Positions 35,251 to 45,071 of a stretch of DNA of 64,000 bases are shown here, piece by piece. The stretch is from Stenotrophomonas nitritireducens (GTDB lineage Bacteria > Pseudomonadota > Gammaproteobacteria > Xanthomonadales > Xanthomonadaceae), in NCBI RefSeq assembly GCF_001431425.1, contig NZ_LDJG01000011.1:103791-167790 (forward strand), in the 5' to 3' direction. How positions within the stretch are numbered: position 1 is the first letter of the stretch; each line of letters opens with the position of its first letter. Under the pieces are notes generated by a model that was given only the letters and a program-made list of their open reading frames with translations, was not told the DNA's origin and searched no databases. The position numbers and the translations under genes were made by a program.

Positions 35251-36077
35251 TTACAGCAGGCCATCAGCCACGATGGCTGGCGATTTCATCCAGCTGAAAT
35301 GGTCGGCGCGCGTGCCCAGTTCGTTGCCGGACATGATCCGCAGCGTCGCCGGTGCGGCCGGCATCTTGGACAGCAGGTGGCGCATGGAGCCGGTGGGGGC
35401 GAGCCAGTCGGCGTCGAACAGCAGCGCCTTCACCGGCAGCGCTAGGGCATGCATCGCCGCTTCCAGGTCGACGGGCATCCCCGCCGCGGCGTAGTGGCCA
35501 CTCAGGCCGACGCGGGCCCAGTCGCGGATCAGGCCGCGCGCCTCCGTTCCCCCGAAGCCAAGCCTGCGCCCCGGCAGCGCCCCGCGCTGTTGCGCGAGCC
35601 AGGGCAGGAAGCGGTAGGCCAGCGGTAGCAGCCAGCGTCGGGGCGCAGGAAAGCCGCGCCACCATGGGGTGCCGCTGGCAACCAGCCAGAGCGCGGCGAA
35701 GGCGTCAGGATGCAGGCCTGCGTGGCAGCACGCCAACTGCCCGCCCAGGCTGTGCCCACCCAGGCGCAGCGGGGCGCCCGGCACCGCCGCGCGGGCGGCC
35801 GCTTCGGCGGCGGGGATGTCGTACAGCAGCAGTTCGCGGTAGCCCCAGTCGTTGCGTCTGTCCGCGCGCAGGCTGCTGCTGCCGTTGCCGCGCCATTCGT
35901 GGACGAACACAGCCACGCCGCGCGCGGCCAGGGCGTCGGCCAGCGGCAGGTAATGGCGAGCGGCCACGCCCAGTGCGGGCAGCCACAGCATGGCCGCCTC
36001 GGGCCGGGGCGGCACGTGGGCGAGCAGTTCGAAACGGTGTCCGTCCGCCGCGGTGACGTCGAGCGCGGTGTGAGCGT

Positions 36078-36081
<4 letters not shown>
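35251..36081 (-). CDS. Alpha/beta hydrolase (serine hydrolase)
   Basis: A 276-residue cytosolic alpha/beta hydrolase. Nucleophile elbow GGHSLGGQLA (serine about residue 102); the strand AMLWLPALGVAARHYLPLADAL and VFVHEWRGNGSS are the usual oxyanion region; a late GTRADHFSW may carry the catalytic histidine and DADWLAPTGS an acid. It looks like the YheT/esterase or polyhydroxybutyrate-depolymerase-like group but the substrate is not known. Its ATG overlaps the thiD stop by ATGA (36078-36081). Confidence 0.82.
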
Positions 36082-36887
<806 letters not shown>

Positions 36888-36922
36888 GGCCGGATTGTGC
36901 AGTGTTTCGCCCAACGCTGCCG

Positions 36923-37597
36923 TCAGGGCGCGGTATACAGGCGCCGCGACAGCCGGTAGACGATGTAGGTGGCGCCGGTACAGCCGGTCAGCAGCGCCGG
37001 CGCGAGCAGCGCGTCGTAGCCGAAGCGCTGGAACAGCCAGGCGCCGATGATGCCGCCGGCGAGGAAGCCGCCGATGATCAGGCCACTGAGCGTCAGCCGC
37101 CGGACCTGCAGCGGCAGGCCGCGCAGCAGATGGCCCAGGCCGATGCCCAGGTCGGTGAACATGCCGCTGAGGTGGGTGGTGCGCACCACCGCGCCGCTGA
37201 ACGTGGTGGCCATTGCGTTCTGCAGGCCGCAGGCCATGGCCGCGGCCAGTGCGCCCCAGATCTGCTGCTGCTTGAACAGCGGGATCGCCGCCAGCAGCAA
37301 CAGCGATTCGAGGGTCAGCACCACGCCGTAGCGCCGGCCCAGCCGCAGCGCGCCATCCTGCACGATGAGCCCGCTCAGCATCGCGCCCAGCGAGAACGCG
37401 ATCAGCATGCTCCACAGGTGCGCGACGCTGCGCCAGTCGCGCTGCACCAGCGCCATGCCGAGCTGGCTGGTGGTGCCGGTGAGATGGCTGACGGCCTGGT
37501 GCTCGAAGCCGAGGAAGCCGACCACGTTGACCATGCCGGCCACGCAGGACAGCGCGATCGCGCCGATCCACACCCAGCGGGGAAGCTGTATGCCCAT
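36923..37597 (-). CDS. YoaK-family (DUF1275) membrane protein
   Basis: A 224-residue inner-membrane protein with about six hydrophobic segments. Family marks are [12 protein letters not shown] with [17 protein letters not shown] at the N-terminus and [30 protein letters not shown] in the centre. Function is unknown although transport is often assumed. The ATG lacks a Shine-Dalgarno; a TACTGT lies seven bases before it, another possible leaderless arrangement. 24 bases after the lipoprotein gene. Confidence 0.88.
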   Translation of the reverse strand: MGIQLPRWVWIGAIALSCVAGMVNVVGFLGFEHQAVSHLTGTTSQLGMALVQRDWRSVAHLWSMLIAFSLGAMLSGLIVQDGALRLGRRYGVVLTLESLLLLAAIPLFKQQQIWGALAAAMACGLQNAMATTFSGAVVRTTHLSGMFTDLGIGLGHLLRGLPLQVRRLTLSGLIIGGFLAGGIIGAWLFQRFGYDALLAPALLTGCTGATYIVYRLSRRLYTAP

Positions 37598-37621
37598 GTC
37601 GCGGACAGTATCGCCGGCCGG

Positions 37622-38113
37622 TCAGAAGCCGCCGTTGGTCGCGATGTCGGAGAAGGTCCCGGCCTGCGGGTCGTACACCGCGCCCCAGAACGCGGCGCCG
37701 CCGTCGCAGGCCCGCACCGCTTCGCGCGCCGGGTTGGTCTTGTCGTGGTCGGGCAGGGTGAAGGCGTTGATGTAGATCAGCTGGCGGCCCTGCGCGATGA
37801 AGCCCACGTACTGGCGTCCGGAACGCGCCGGTTCGGCAATGGTGGGCTGCAACTGCTGCAGCCGGCTTTCCAGTGCGTCGATCTGCGCGCGGCTGGGCGC
37901 CCAGTAGCCGCTCACGCCATCGGCATGCCTGGCCGGACTGTCGCGCGAGCAGGTGTCGAGCACCTGCGCGGCGACGATCGGGCGCGTGACCACCCACGAC
38001 TGCCCGGCCTTGATCGCCGTCGGCACGCTGCCGGAGCGGGTGTTGGCCGGCGTGCAGGCCGCCAGCGCGAGGGCGCCGGCGGCGAGCAGGGCGAGGGCGT
38101 GGTGCTTTCTCAC
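37622..38113 (-). CDS. Hypothetical lipoprotein
   Basis: A 163-residue envelope protein with a lipoprotein signal (MRKHHALALLAAGALALAAC, lipidation at C20). The rest is soluble and periplasmic: SWVVTRPIVAAQVLDTCSRD, GYWAPSRAQIDALESRLQQ and RQYVGFIAQGRQLIYINAF. I do not know the family. It overlaps phoH by ATGA (38110-38113), so it is translated with PhoH although the two act in different compartments. Confidence 0.78.
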   Translation of the reverse strand: MRKHHALALLAAGALALAACTPANTRSGSVPTAIKAGQSWVVTRPIVAAQVLDTCSRDSPARHADGVSGYWAPSRAQIDALESRLQQLQPTIAEPARSGRQYVGFIAQGRQLIYINAFTLPDHDKTNPAREAVRACDGGAAFWGAVYDPQAGTFSDIATNGGF

Positions 38114-39510
38114 AGGACCTCCGAGGCGTAATCGGCCAGCCGCGAGCGTTCGCCGCGGCGCAGGGTGATGTGCGCGCTGTGCGGCCAGTTCTTGAAGCGG
38201 TCCACGGCGTAGGTCAGGCCCGAGGTGGTCTCGGTCAGGTAGGGCGTGTCGATCTGCTCGACATTGCCCAGGCAGACGATCTTGGTGCCGGGGCCGGCGC
38301 GGGTGATCAGGGTCTTCATCTGCTTCGGGGTGAGGTTCTGCGCCTCATCCAGGATCAGGTAGCGCGACAGGAAGGTGCGCCCGCGCATGAAGTTCAGCGA
38401 GCGGATCTTGATGCGCGAGGCGAGCAGGTCATTGGTCGCCGCGCGGCCCCAGGCGCCGCCCTCCTGGTTGTGGGTGAGCACTTCCAGGTTGTCGGTGAGC
38501 GCGCCCATCCACGGCGTCATCTTTTCTTCCTCGGTGCCGGGCAGGAAGCCGATGTCCTCGCCGACGCTGACCGTGGCGCGGGTCATGATGATCTCGCGGT
38601 AGCGCTGGGTATCCATGGTCTGCGCCAGGCCCGCGGCCAGCGCCAGCAGGGTCTTGCCGGTGCCGGCGGTGCCGAGCAGGGTGACGAAGTCGATCTCCGG
38701 GTCCATCAGCGCGTTGAGCGCGAAATTCTGTTCGCGGTTGCGTGCGGTGATGCCCCATACCGAATGCGCGCCATGGCGGAAATCGTCCACCAGGGCAAGC
38801 GTGATGCGGCCATCGGCCTCTACCTTGGCGACCTTGAGTTCGACCTCGTCCTCACCGGGCAGGTAGACATACTGGTTGGGGAACCATTCCTCGTCGTCGG
38901 TGGCGCGGATCTCGTAGCTGGTGCGGCCCTTGTCGCTCCAGCTGCGCAGGTCGCTGGAATGCTTCTTCCAGAAATCCTCGGGCAGGGGCGTGGCGCCGGT
39001 ATACAGCAGGCTGAAATCGTCCAGCGCGCGGTCGTTCTCGTAGTCCTCCGAGTCGATGCCGGCGATGGCCGCCTTGATGCGCAGGTTGATGTCCTTGGAG
39101 ACGAACACCACCGGTACATCCGGGGTCTGCTCCTTCAGCGCGAGGATCGCGCCGAGGATGGCGTTGTCCGGGATCACCGCGCCGAAGCTCTTGCCGGCCT
39201 CGAAATGGCTGGTCTGGAAATACAGGTGGCCGGCGCTGCGCGCGCCGCGCAGCTGCAGCCCCTGCGGCAGCACCAGCGGAACGCCCTTGGCGATGCCGCC
39301 GATGCCGGAGGCTTCGATCAGTTCGTTGAGGAAACGGCTGACCTGGCGCGCGTTGCGGCTGGCCTCGGAGGTGCCCTTCTTGCCGTTGTCCAGTTCCTCG
39401 ATCACCTGCATCGGCAGGTAGACATCGTGCTCCTCGAATTTGAACAGCGCGGTCGGATCGTGCATCAGCACGTTGGTATCCAGCACGTAGATGCGCTTGC
39501 CTCGGGTCAT
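38110..39510 (-). CDS. PhoH-family protein with PIN domain
   Basis: A 466-residue PhoH2-type protein: N-terminal PIN nuclease domain (KRIYVLDTNVLMHDP with the first acidic residue, then IEELDNGKKG and FVSKDINLRIKA) fused to a PhoH ATPase with Walker A LLGTAGTGKTLLALAAG (about 280-296) and Walker B YLILDEAQN. Members unwind and cleave RNA in mycobacteria, where they are toxin-like, and are related to YlaK. Here there is no antitoxin-like gene beside it. It follows prxQ by 81 bases and overlaps the lipoprotein gene. Confidence 0.93.
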   Translation of the reverse strand: MTRGKRIYVLDTNVLMHDPTALFKFEEHDVYLPMQVIEELDNGKKGTSEASRNARQVSRFLNELIEASGIGGIAKGVPLVLPQGLQLRGARSAGHLYFQTSHFEAGKSFGAVIPDNAILGAILALKEQTPDVPVVFVSKDINLRIKAAIAGIDSEDYENDRALDDFSLLYTGATPLPEDFWKKHSSDLRSWSDKGRTSYEIRATDDEEWFPNQYVYLPGEDEVELKVAKVEADGRITLALVDDFRHGAHSVWGITARNREQNFALNALMDPEIDFVTLLGTAGTGKTLLALAAGLAQTMDTQRYREIIMTRATVSVGEDIGFLPGTEEEKMTPWMGALTDNLEVLTHNQEGGAWGRAATNDLLASRIKIRSLNFMRGRTFLSRYLILDEAQNLTPKQMKTLITRAGPGTKIVCLGNVEQIDTPYLTETTSGLTYAVDRFKNWPHSAHITLRRGERSRLADYASEVL

Positions 39511-39591
39511 CGTCGATTCCTGGTTACGGGCAGGGAAAAACCGCCACGGCCTGCGGAGCAGGGACGCGGCGGACGAGGTGGGCGATGGGGT

Positions 39592-40071
39592 TCACTTGGA
39601 CTGGGCGGCCTTCAGTGCGTCAAGCACGGCATCGGCATGGCCGGCGACCTTGACCTTGCGCCATTCCTGCACCAGCGTGCCGTCGGGCGAGACCAGGAAG
39701 GTGCTGCGCTCGATGCCGCGCACCTGCTTGCCGTACATGTTCTTCATGCGGATCACGTCGAAGGCGTTGCACAGCGCCTCGTCGGCATCGCTGATGAGCG
39801 GGAATTTGAAACCCTGCTTGGCGCAGAAGTTGTCGTGCGACTTCACCGAGTCGCGCGAGACGCCCATCACCACCGCGCCGGCGCGCTTGAACTTCGGCAG
39901 CAGGGCATTGAAGTCGATGCCCTCGGTGGTGCAGCCGGGGGTGCTGTCCTTCGGATAGAAGTAGAGCACCAGCCAGTGGCCGGCCTGCGCGGCGAGGGTG
40001 GTGGTATCGCCGCCGGACAGGGCCAGCGGCAGGTCGAGGACGGTGCGGTCCAGGGTGTCGCCGATGTTCAT
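39592..40071 (-). CDS. bcp: Peroxiredoxin Q / BCP
   Basis: Thiol peroxidase that reduces hydroperoxides using thioredoxin. In this 159-residue protein the peroxidatic cysteine is C47 (KDSTPGCTTEG). There is no cysteine five residues later, as in E. coli BCP; C83 (NFCAKQ) is the likely resolving residue, an arrangement described for Xanthomonas PrxQ. GGAAAGG ribosome binding site. Third gene of the minus-strand set: 78 bases after gcvR, 81 before phoH. Confidence 0.95.
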   Translation of the reverse strand: MNIGDTLDRTVLDLPLALSGGDTTTLAAQAGHWLVLYFYPKDSTPGCTTEGIDFNALLPKFKRAGAVVMGVSRDSVKSHDNFCAKQGFKFPLISDADEALCNAFDVIRMKNMYGKQVRGIERSTFLVSPDGTLVQEWRKVKVAGHADAVLDALKAAQSK

Positions 40072-40149
40072 CAGATCCTTTCCGGAGCCTGGGTTACTAC
40101 GATTGCAATTACATGAAACGCCGCCTGCCCGTGACGGGCGCGCGAACGG

Positions 40150-40710
40150 TCAGAACTTCATCGGGTCCATGATCGCGTCCAGGTTGAGGTGGTCGCAGAA
40201 CTCGAGGAAATCGTCGCGCAGGGCGGCGATGTGCATGTTGGCCGGCACGCCGATGGTGATCTGCGCCGAGAACATCTCCGCGCCGGTCTGCATGGCCTGG
40301 TAGCGGGTGCTCTGCAGGTTCTCGATGGTGATGCCCTGGCGGTCGAAGAAATCGGCCAGCTGGAACAGGATGCCCGGCTTGTCCGCGGCGATCACCTCGA
40401 CGATGTAGGGCAGCAGGTTGGACTGGGCCTGCTTGGCGGCGGTGCGGTACCACACCAGCTTCAGACCTTCCTCGCGCTCCAGCCGGGTCAGCATCGCCTC
40501 GAGCTTTGCCACCGAATCCCACGAGCCGGTGGCCAGCGTGGTGACCGAGACGTCGCGGCCCACCGTGGACAGCCGCGCATCGACCAGGTTGCAGCCGCTG
40601 TCGGCGATGCGGCGGGTGACGGACAGCAGTGGGGACTCCGGATGCGTCGTGTAGGCGTTGATCAGGAGGTGGTTTTCGGTCGGCTGCGGCCGCGGGGTGC
40701 TGTTGGTCAA
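40150..40710 (-). CDS. gcvR: Glycine cleavage repressor-like double ACT protein
   Basis: 186 residues with two ACT domains: ENHLLINAYTTHPESPLLSV (first) and LPYIVEVIAADKPGILFQLA (second), followed by QGITIENLQSTRYQ. In E. coli GcvR holds the activator GcvA in check in response to glycine; no gcv genes are in this window. Initiator is TTG at 40710, with CGGAA about ten bases upstream. Divergent from dapA across 162 bases. Confidence 0.88.
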   Translation of the reverse strand: MTNSTPRPQPTENHLLINAYTTHPESPLLSVTRRIADSGCNLVDARLSTVGRDVSVTTLATGSWDSVAKLEAMLTRLEREEGLKLVWYRTAAKQAQSNLLPYIVEVIAADKPGILFQLADFFDRQGITIENLQSTRYQAMQTGAEMFSAQITIGVPANMHIAALRDDFLEFCDHLNLDAIMDPMKF

Positions 40711-40872
40711 GGTGGTTCCGGGATGCTCTGTGAGTCTGAACGGCGCCGGCGCGGGCACGTTCGCTGGCACCCAGCATACTTGCCCGTGCTTTCGACCGGC
40801 AAGTAACATGCCCCCGGTCACGAACCCGCCTCCAGGCGGGATTCCCAGCCCCCACGAAGAACGGCGTTTCCC

Positions 40873-41766
40873 TTGTCCATTTCCGGCCTCATCACCGCCC
40901 TGGCGACGCCTTTCCTTGCCGATGGCGCGCTCGATACCGAGGGCTGGCAGCGCCTGCTGGCGCTGCAGGCGGCTGGCGGCGCGCAGGGTGTGGTGGTGGC
41001 CGGCTCCACGGGCGAGGCGTCGACGCTGTCCGAGGCCGAATGCGACGCTTTGCTGCGCGCGGCCGTGGCTGTCCTGGGCGGCCGCATGCCGGTGCTGGCG
41101 GGGACCGGGCAGTCCGGGACTGCCAGGACCATCGAGGCGACCCGTCGCGCCGCGCGCAACGGCGCCACCCATGCGCTGGTGGTCACGCCGCCTTACGTGC
41201 GCCCGACCCAGGAAGGCCTGCGCCAGCACTACCTGGCCGTGGCCGAACAGGGCGGCCTGCCGGTGGTGCTGTACAACGTGCCCGGCCGCACCGGCTGCGA
41301 CCTGCTGCCGGACACCGTGGCCGGACTGGCGTCGCACCCGAACATCGTCGGCATCAAGGAAGCGGTCAGCGACATGGCGCGGATGAAGGCGCTGCTGGAA
41401 CTGCGCGGCGATGGTTTCGCCATCCTTGGCGGTGACGATGCCAACGCCGCGCGCTCGATGCTGGCCGGCGCCGACGGCATGGTGTCGGTCGGTTCCAATG
41501 TCCTGCCCGGTACCTTCCGTACCCTGTGCGACCTGGCCCGTGCCGGCAACCACGCGGCTGCCGAGGCCTGGGACGCACGCTTGCAGCCCTACCACGATTT
41601 CTTCACCCTTGAATCCAACCCGATCCCGGTCAAGGCGCTGCTGCAGCGCCTGGGCATCGGCCATGGACTGCGCCTGCCGCTGTTGCCGCTTTCCGCCTCG
41701 CATCATGCCGCCGCCGACCATCTGGCGGCCGACGTGGGCGCGCTGGAAGAACTATCCAGCCACTGA
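40873..41766 (+). CDS. dapA: 4-hydroxy-tetrahydrodipicolinate synthase
   Basis: First committed enzyme of lysine and diaminopimelate synthesis, condensing pyruvate with aspartate semialdehyde. The 297-residue TIM barrel has T46 in GSTGEAST, the catalytic Y134 in [11 protein letters not shown] and the Schiff-base K162 in VGIKEAVSD. Start is TTG (40873); no ATG or GTG fits the family N-terminus [13 protein letters not shown]. It is followed 33 bases later by a BamC-like lipoprotein, the same order as in E. coli. Confidence 0.96.
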   Translation: MSISGLITALATPFLADGALDTEGWQRLLALQAAGGAQGVVVAGSTGEASTLSEAECDALLRAAVAVLGGRMPVLAGTGQSGTARTIEATRRAARNGATHALVVTPPYVRPTQEGLRQHYLAVAEQGGLPVVLYNVPGRTGCDLLPDTVAGLASHPNIVGIKEAVSDMARMKALLELRGDGFAILGGDDANAARSMLAGADGMVSVGSNVLPGTFRTLCDLARAGNHAAAEAWDARLQPYHDFFTLESNPIPVKALLQRLGIGHGLRLPLLPLSASHHAAADHLAADVGALEELSSH

Positions 41767-41799
41767 ACCTTTGCAGTGGCCAGAACCAGGAGATCCACC

Positions 41800-42309
41800 A
41801 TGCGTCATTCCCGTTCCGCCGTACGCGCACTTTCGCTGGCACTGCTCGCCATCGCCACCACCGTCACCGCGACCGGCTGTTTCCACCGCGGCGCGCGCGG
41901 CGACTATGCGCTGGCGCCGGAAATGCGTCCGCTCGAAGTGCCGCCGGATCTGAACCTGCCCAACACCGCCGGCGCATCGCAGGTGCCGGCGCTGGCCTCG
42001 GCCGCGCGTCCGACCCAGGCCGCAGCGGCACAGCCCGCGCAGGGTGGCTTCACCGTCAAGGGCAGCCGCGACGAGGTGTTCGGCAAGGTCGGCGACGCGC
42101 TCGCCACGGTCGAGGGCGTGACCATCGCCAGCCGCGCGCAGCTGCTGGGCTCGTACGACGTGGCCTACGAAGGCAGCAACTTCCTGGTGCGCGTGGTCGG
42201 CGTCGATGCCGGCACCTATGTGTCGGCGGTCGATCCGCGCGGCCTGCCGGCCACCGACCCGGCGCCGATCAAGCTGCTCGAGGCATTGAAGGCGAAGCTC
42301 GCGCAGTAA
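41800..42309 (+). CDS. Short BamC/NlpB-like lipoprotein
   Basis: A 169-residue outer-membrane lipoprotein candidate with a signal ending TVTATGC (lipidation at C27, a weak lipobox). After an Ala/Pro-rich linker containing PEMRPLEVPPDLNLPN, similar to the BamC N-terminal strap that binds BamD, there is one helix-grip domain (FTVKGSRDEVFGKVGDALA to LLEALKAKL). E. coli BamC has two such domains and is about twice as long. Its place right after dapA supports the identity. Good AGGAG site. A strong terminator follows. Confidence 0.78.
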   Translation: MRHSRSAVRALSLALLAIATTVTATGCFHRGARGDYALAPEMRPLEVPPDLNLPNTAGASQVPALASAARPTQAAAAQPAQGGFTVKGSRDEVFGKVGDALATVEGVTIASRAQLLGSYDVAYEGSNFLVRVVGVDAGTYVSAVDPRGLPATDPAPIKLLEALKAKLAQ

Positions 42310-42410
42310 GCGCGGCCATCGCAGCCCGTGGCGGCATCCGCCATGGGCGCGGTGCTTCCGGGGCCTGTCCATGGCAACGGGCATCGCCGGCGACGGCAGC
42401 ACCGGAAACG

Positions 42411-42436
42411 AAAAGGGCGCCGACGGCGCCCTTTTT
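42411..42436. terminator. Bidirectional terminator between bamC-like gene and fdxA
   Basis: 10-bp stem AAAGGGCGCC / GGCGCCCTTT with a GAC loop, A tract on the left and T tract on the right. It can serve both convergent genes. Confidence 0.92.
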
Positions 42437-42456
42437 CCTGTGGCCCGCCAGGCGGG

Positions 42457-42780
42457 TCAGCGTTCCAGCAGCTTGAGCTTGTCCGGCTTGCCGTCCCATT
42501 CGGCGGCATCGGCCGGCGGATCCTTGCGCACGGTCAGCACCGGCCAGGACCTGGCCAGTTCGGCGTTCAGCGCTACGAAGCCTTCCTGCCCGGCGGGCAC
42601 GTCGTCCTCGGGATAGATGGCGTTGACCGGGCATTCCGGCTCGCACAGGGTGCAGTCGATGCACTCGTCCGGGTCGATCACCAGGAAGTTGGGGCCTTCA
42701 TGGAAGCAGTCCACTGGGCAGACTTCGACGCAGTCGGTGTGTTTGCACTTGATGCAGTTTTCGGTGACGACAAAGGGCAT
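42457..42780 (-). CDS. fdxA: Seven-iron ferredoxin
   Basis: Small electron carrier of 107 residues with one 3Fe-4S and one 4Fe-4S cluster. Cysteines follow [17 protein letters not shown] and [18 protein letters not shown]; the missing or displaced first-cluster ligand gives the 7Fe type. The C-terminal 45 residues ([18 protein letters not shown]) form the usual extension. ATG at 42780; the frame extends 27 codons upstream but is not similar. A TAGAAT -10 candidate is at 42812-42807. Single gene. Confidence 0.95.
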   Translation of the reverse strand: MPFVVTENCIKCKHTDCVEVCPVDCFHEGPNFLVIDPDECIDCTLCEPECPVNAIYPEDDVPAGQEGFVALNAELARSWPVLTVRKDPPADAAEWDGKPDKLKLLER

Positions 42781-43013
42781 GACGGGGTCCGGCGTTGAAC
42801 CCCGTAATTCTAGAGCAGTAAGCGAGGGATGGGCGCAGGCATTCTCATTGCGCGCCTGCATGGCGCAGGAGCAGCGCTGGCCGGCAACTTCATCAATCCG
42901 GCATCGCGCGCCCGCCGGCCGGTGGCTGGCACTGCCGGGAGCCGGGTGGGAGGCTGGCTTTTTCGGCGTCGCCTTTTGGTGGCGCGGAGGAGGGTTGCCA
43001 GGATGGCAGGCAA

Positions 43014-43041
43014 CAAAAAACCCCGCGCGGGCGGGGCTTTT
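43014..43041 (-). terminator. Intrinsic terminator of tRNA-Glu
   Basis: 6-bp GC stem CCCCGC / GCGGGG flanked by A and T tracts; on the minus strand it follows the tRNA-Glu by 19 bases and ends in a T run. Confidence 0.8.
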
Positions 43042-43059
43042 TGATTTCGCGGACGGAGT

Positions 43060-43134
43060 TGGCGCTCCCTAGGGGACTCGAACCCCTGTTTTAGCCTTGA
43101 GAGGGCCACGTCCTAACCACTAGACGAAGGGAGC
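43060..43134 (-). tRNA. tRNA-Glu (CTC)
   Basis: 75 bases with encoded CCA. Acceptor GCTCCCT / AGGGAGC, D arm TCGTCTAGTGGTTAGGA, anticodon arm TGGCC-CTCTCAA-GGCTA with anticodon CTC, T arm CAGGGGTTCGAGTCCCCT. Reads GAG. It lies back to back with pcnB, whose frame opens only three bases beyond the tRNA 5' end. Confidence 0.95.
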
Positions 43135-43217
43135 GTTTGGTCGCGTCCGGCGAGCGCGCTAGTATATGCACCTGTTTGCCGCCAGGCAACCCTGCAACCC
43201 CAACCGGAATCGCCACC

Positions 43218-44546
43218 ATCAATTCCACAGTTACAGCGCCGTTCACCCTGCGCGTCATCCCGCGCGACCAGCACACCATTTCGCGCAAGGACGTCAGCCC
43301 GAACGCACTGCGTGTGCTTTACCGCCTGCGCGAGGCCGGGTTCGGCGCCTATCTGGTCGGCGGCGCGGTCCGCGACCTGCTGGTGGGGGGGCGGCCCAAG
43401 GATTTCGACGTGGCCACCGACGCCACGCCGGAGCAGGTCAAGCAGCTGTTCCGCAACTGCCGGCTGATCGGCCGCCGCTTCCGCCTGGCGCACGTGGTGT
43501 TCGGCCGCGAGATCATCGAGGTCGCCACCTTCCGCGCCAACAGCGACGATGGCAGCGGCGACCGCGAGGTCGAGAACGGCATGCTGGTGCGCGACAACGT
43601 CTACGGCAGCATCGAGGACGATGCGGTGCGCCGCGATTTCACCTGCAACGCCCTGTATTACGCCATCGAGGACTTCTCGGTGCGCGACTACGTCGGCGGC
43701 TTCGAGGACGTGCTGGCGCGGCGCATGAAGCTGATCGGCGATCCCGAGCAGCGCTACCGCGAGGACCCGGTGCGCATGCTGCGCGCGGTGCGCCTGGCGG
43801 CCAAGCTCGACTTCGAGATCGAGCCGGCCACCGCCGCGCCGATCCCGCGCCTGGCCAGCCTGCTGGACGAAGCCGCGCCGGCGCGCCTGTTCGAGGAAGT
43901 GCTCAAGCTGTTCCTGTCCGGCCACGGCGTGGCCAGCTTCGAGGGATTGGAGCGCCATGGCCTGCTGGCGGCGCTGTTCCCGGAGAGCGCGGCCGCGCTG
44001 AAGAGCAACCGCAGCGGCGCGCTGCGCAGCTTCGTGGTCGAAGGGCTGCGCAGCACCGACGAGCGCGTGGCCAACGACGAGCCTGTGTCCCCGGCTTTCC
44101 TGTTCGCGCTGCTGCTGTGGCCGGCGTTCTGCCGCACCCTGATCGCGCTGCAGCGGCAGGGGCTGGCGCCGGAAGAGGCGCAGCGCCGCGCCGCCGACCG
44201 CGTCACCCTGCACCAGCTCACCACCATCGCGCTGCCGCGCCGGTTCTCGCTGCCGATGCAGGAAATCTGGCTGCTGCAGTCGCGCTTCGGCTCGCGCCAG
44301 CGCAAGCGCGTGTTCCGCACCCTGACCCATCCGCGCTTCCGCGCCGCGTTCGATTTTCTGGTGCTGCGCCAGGCCGCGTCCAGCGAGCATGCGGCCGACA
44401 TCGAGTTCTGGCGCGAAGCGCAGCAGCAGTCGGGCCGCGAGCTGGAATCGGCACTGGATTCGCTGCATGTCGAAGGCGTGGCCGAAGAGGGCGCGCCCAA
44501 GCGCCGCCGCCGTCGCCGCCGCAGCAGCGCCGCAGCGGGCGAGTAG
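43218..44546 (+). CDS. pcnB: Poly(A) polymerase I (non-canonical ATC start proposed)
   Basis: Adds 3' poly(A) tails that promote RNA decay. The 442-residue protein has RVIPRDQHTISRKDVSPNAL and the nucleotidyltransferase motif YLVGGAVRDLLVGGRPKDFD with its two aspartates, then RFRLAHVVFG, DDAVRRDFTCNALYY and the basic tail RRRRRRRRSSAAAGE. No ATG or GTG exists in frame before the conserved region. GGAA followed nine bases later by ATC (43218) looks like a proper start site; TTG at 43176 and 43137 lack a ribosome binding site. E. coli pcnB is known to start at AUU, so the rare start fits. Confidence 0.9.
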   Translation: MNSTVTAPFTLRVIPRDQHTISRKDVSPNALRVLYRLREAGFGAYLVGGAVRDLLVGGRPKDFDVATDATPEQVKQLFRNCRLIGRRFRLAHVVFGREIIEVATFRANSDDGSGDREVENGMLVRDNVYGSIEDDAVRRDFTCNALYYAIEDFSVRDYVGGFEDVLARRMKLIGDPEQRYREDPVRMLRAVRLAAKLDFEIEPATAAPIPRLASLLDEAAPARLFEEVLKLFLSGHGVASFEGLERHGLLAALFPESAAALKSNRSGALRSFVVEGLRSTDERVANDEPVSPAFLFALLLWPAFCRTLIALQRQGLAPEEAQRRAADRVTLHQLTTIALPRRFSLPMQEIWLLQSRFGSRQRKRVFRTLTHPRFRAAFDFLVLRQAASSEHAADIEFWREAQQQSGRELESALDSLHVEGVAEEGAPKRRRRRRRSSAAAGE

Positions 44547-44551
44547 GCCGC

Positions 44552-45040
44552 ATGGTCATGGCGTGCGTCGGGCTGGGCGCCAACCTCGGCGACGCGCCGG
44601 CCACCGTGCGCGCGGCGATCCGGGCGCTGGCGGCGCTGCCGGACTGCCGCCTGCTCGCCGCCTCGCGGCTGTACCGCACCCCGGCATGGGGCAACGAAGA
44701 CCAGCCGGATTTCATGAATGCCGCGGTTGCGCTGGAGACCGCGTTGCCGGCGCCGCTGCTGCTGGAACGCCTGCTGGCCATCGAGCAGGCCTTCGGTCGC
44801 GTGCGCCTGCCGGGCGAGCGCTGGGGGCCGCGTACGCTCGACCTGGACCTGCTGCTGTACGGCGAGCAGGTGATCGACCTGCCGCAGCTGAAGGTGCCGC
44901 ACCCGCATCTGCACGAGCGCGCCTTCGCGCTGTTGCCGCTGGCCGACGTGGCGCCGGAGGCCGTGATTCCCGGCCATGGAACGGTGCGTGGCGCGCTGGT
45001 CGGCATCGAAACCTGCGGTATCGCGCCGATAGGGGGATAA
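44552..45040 (+). CDS. folK: HPPK, 2-amino-4-hydroxy-6-hydroxymethyldihydropteridine pyrophosphokinase
   Basis: Transfers pyrophosphate from ATP to the pterin in folate synthesis. The 162-residue protein has VGLGANLGD at the start, [19 protein letters not shown] (pterin loop), and the signature [15 protein letters not shown] with its metal-binding aspartates. Starts either at 44552 or 44558; I take the first because GAG lies eight bases before. Five bases after pcnB, as in E. coli. A GATAAT before panB sits in its last codons. Confidence 0.95.
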   Translation: MVMACVGLGANLGDAPATVRAAIRALAALPDCRLLAASRLYRTPAWGNEDQPDFMNAAVALETALPAPLLLERLLAIEQAFGRVRLPGERWGPRTLDLDLLLYGEQVIDLPQLKVPHPHLHERAFALLPLADVAPEAVIPGHGTVRGALVGIETCGIAPIGG

Positions 45041-45071
45041 TGCGCGGCTCATCACCGATCGTTATCCCCAC

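Noticed and set aside
38110..39510. PhoH2 as a toxin-antitoxin system
   Set aside because: The PIN-PhoH fusion is present but no small antitoxin gene lies upstream; the neighbours are prxQ and a lipoprotein gene.
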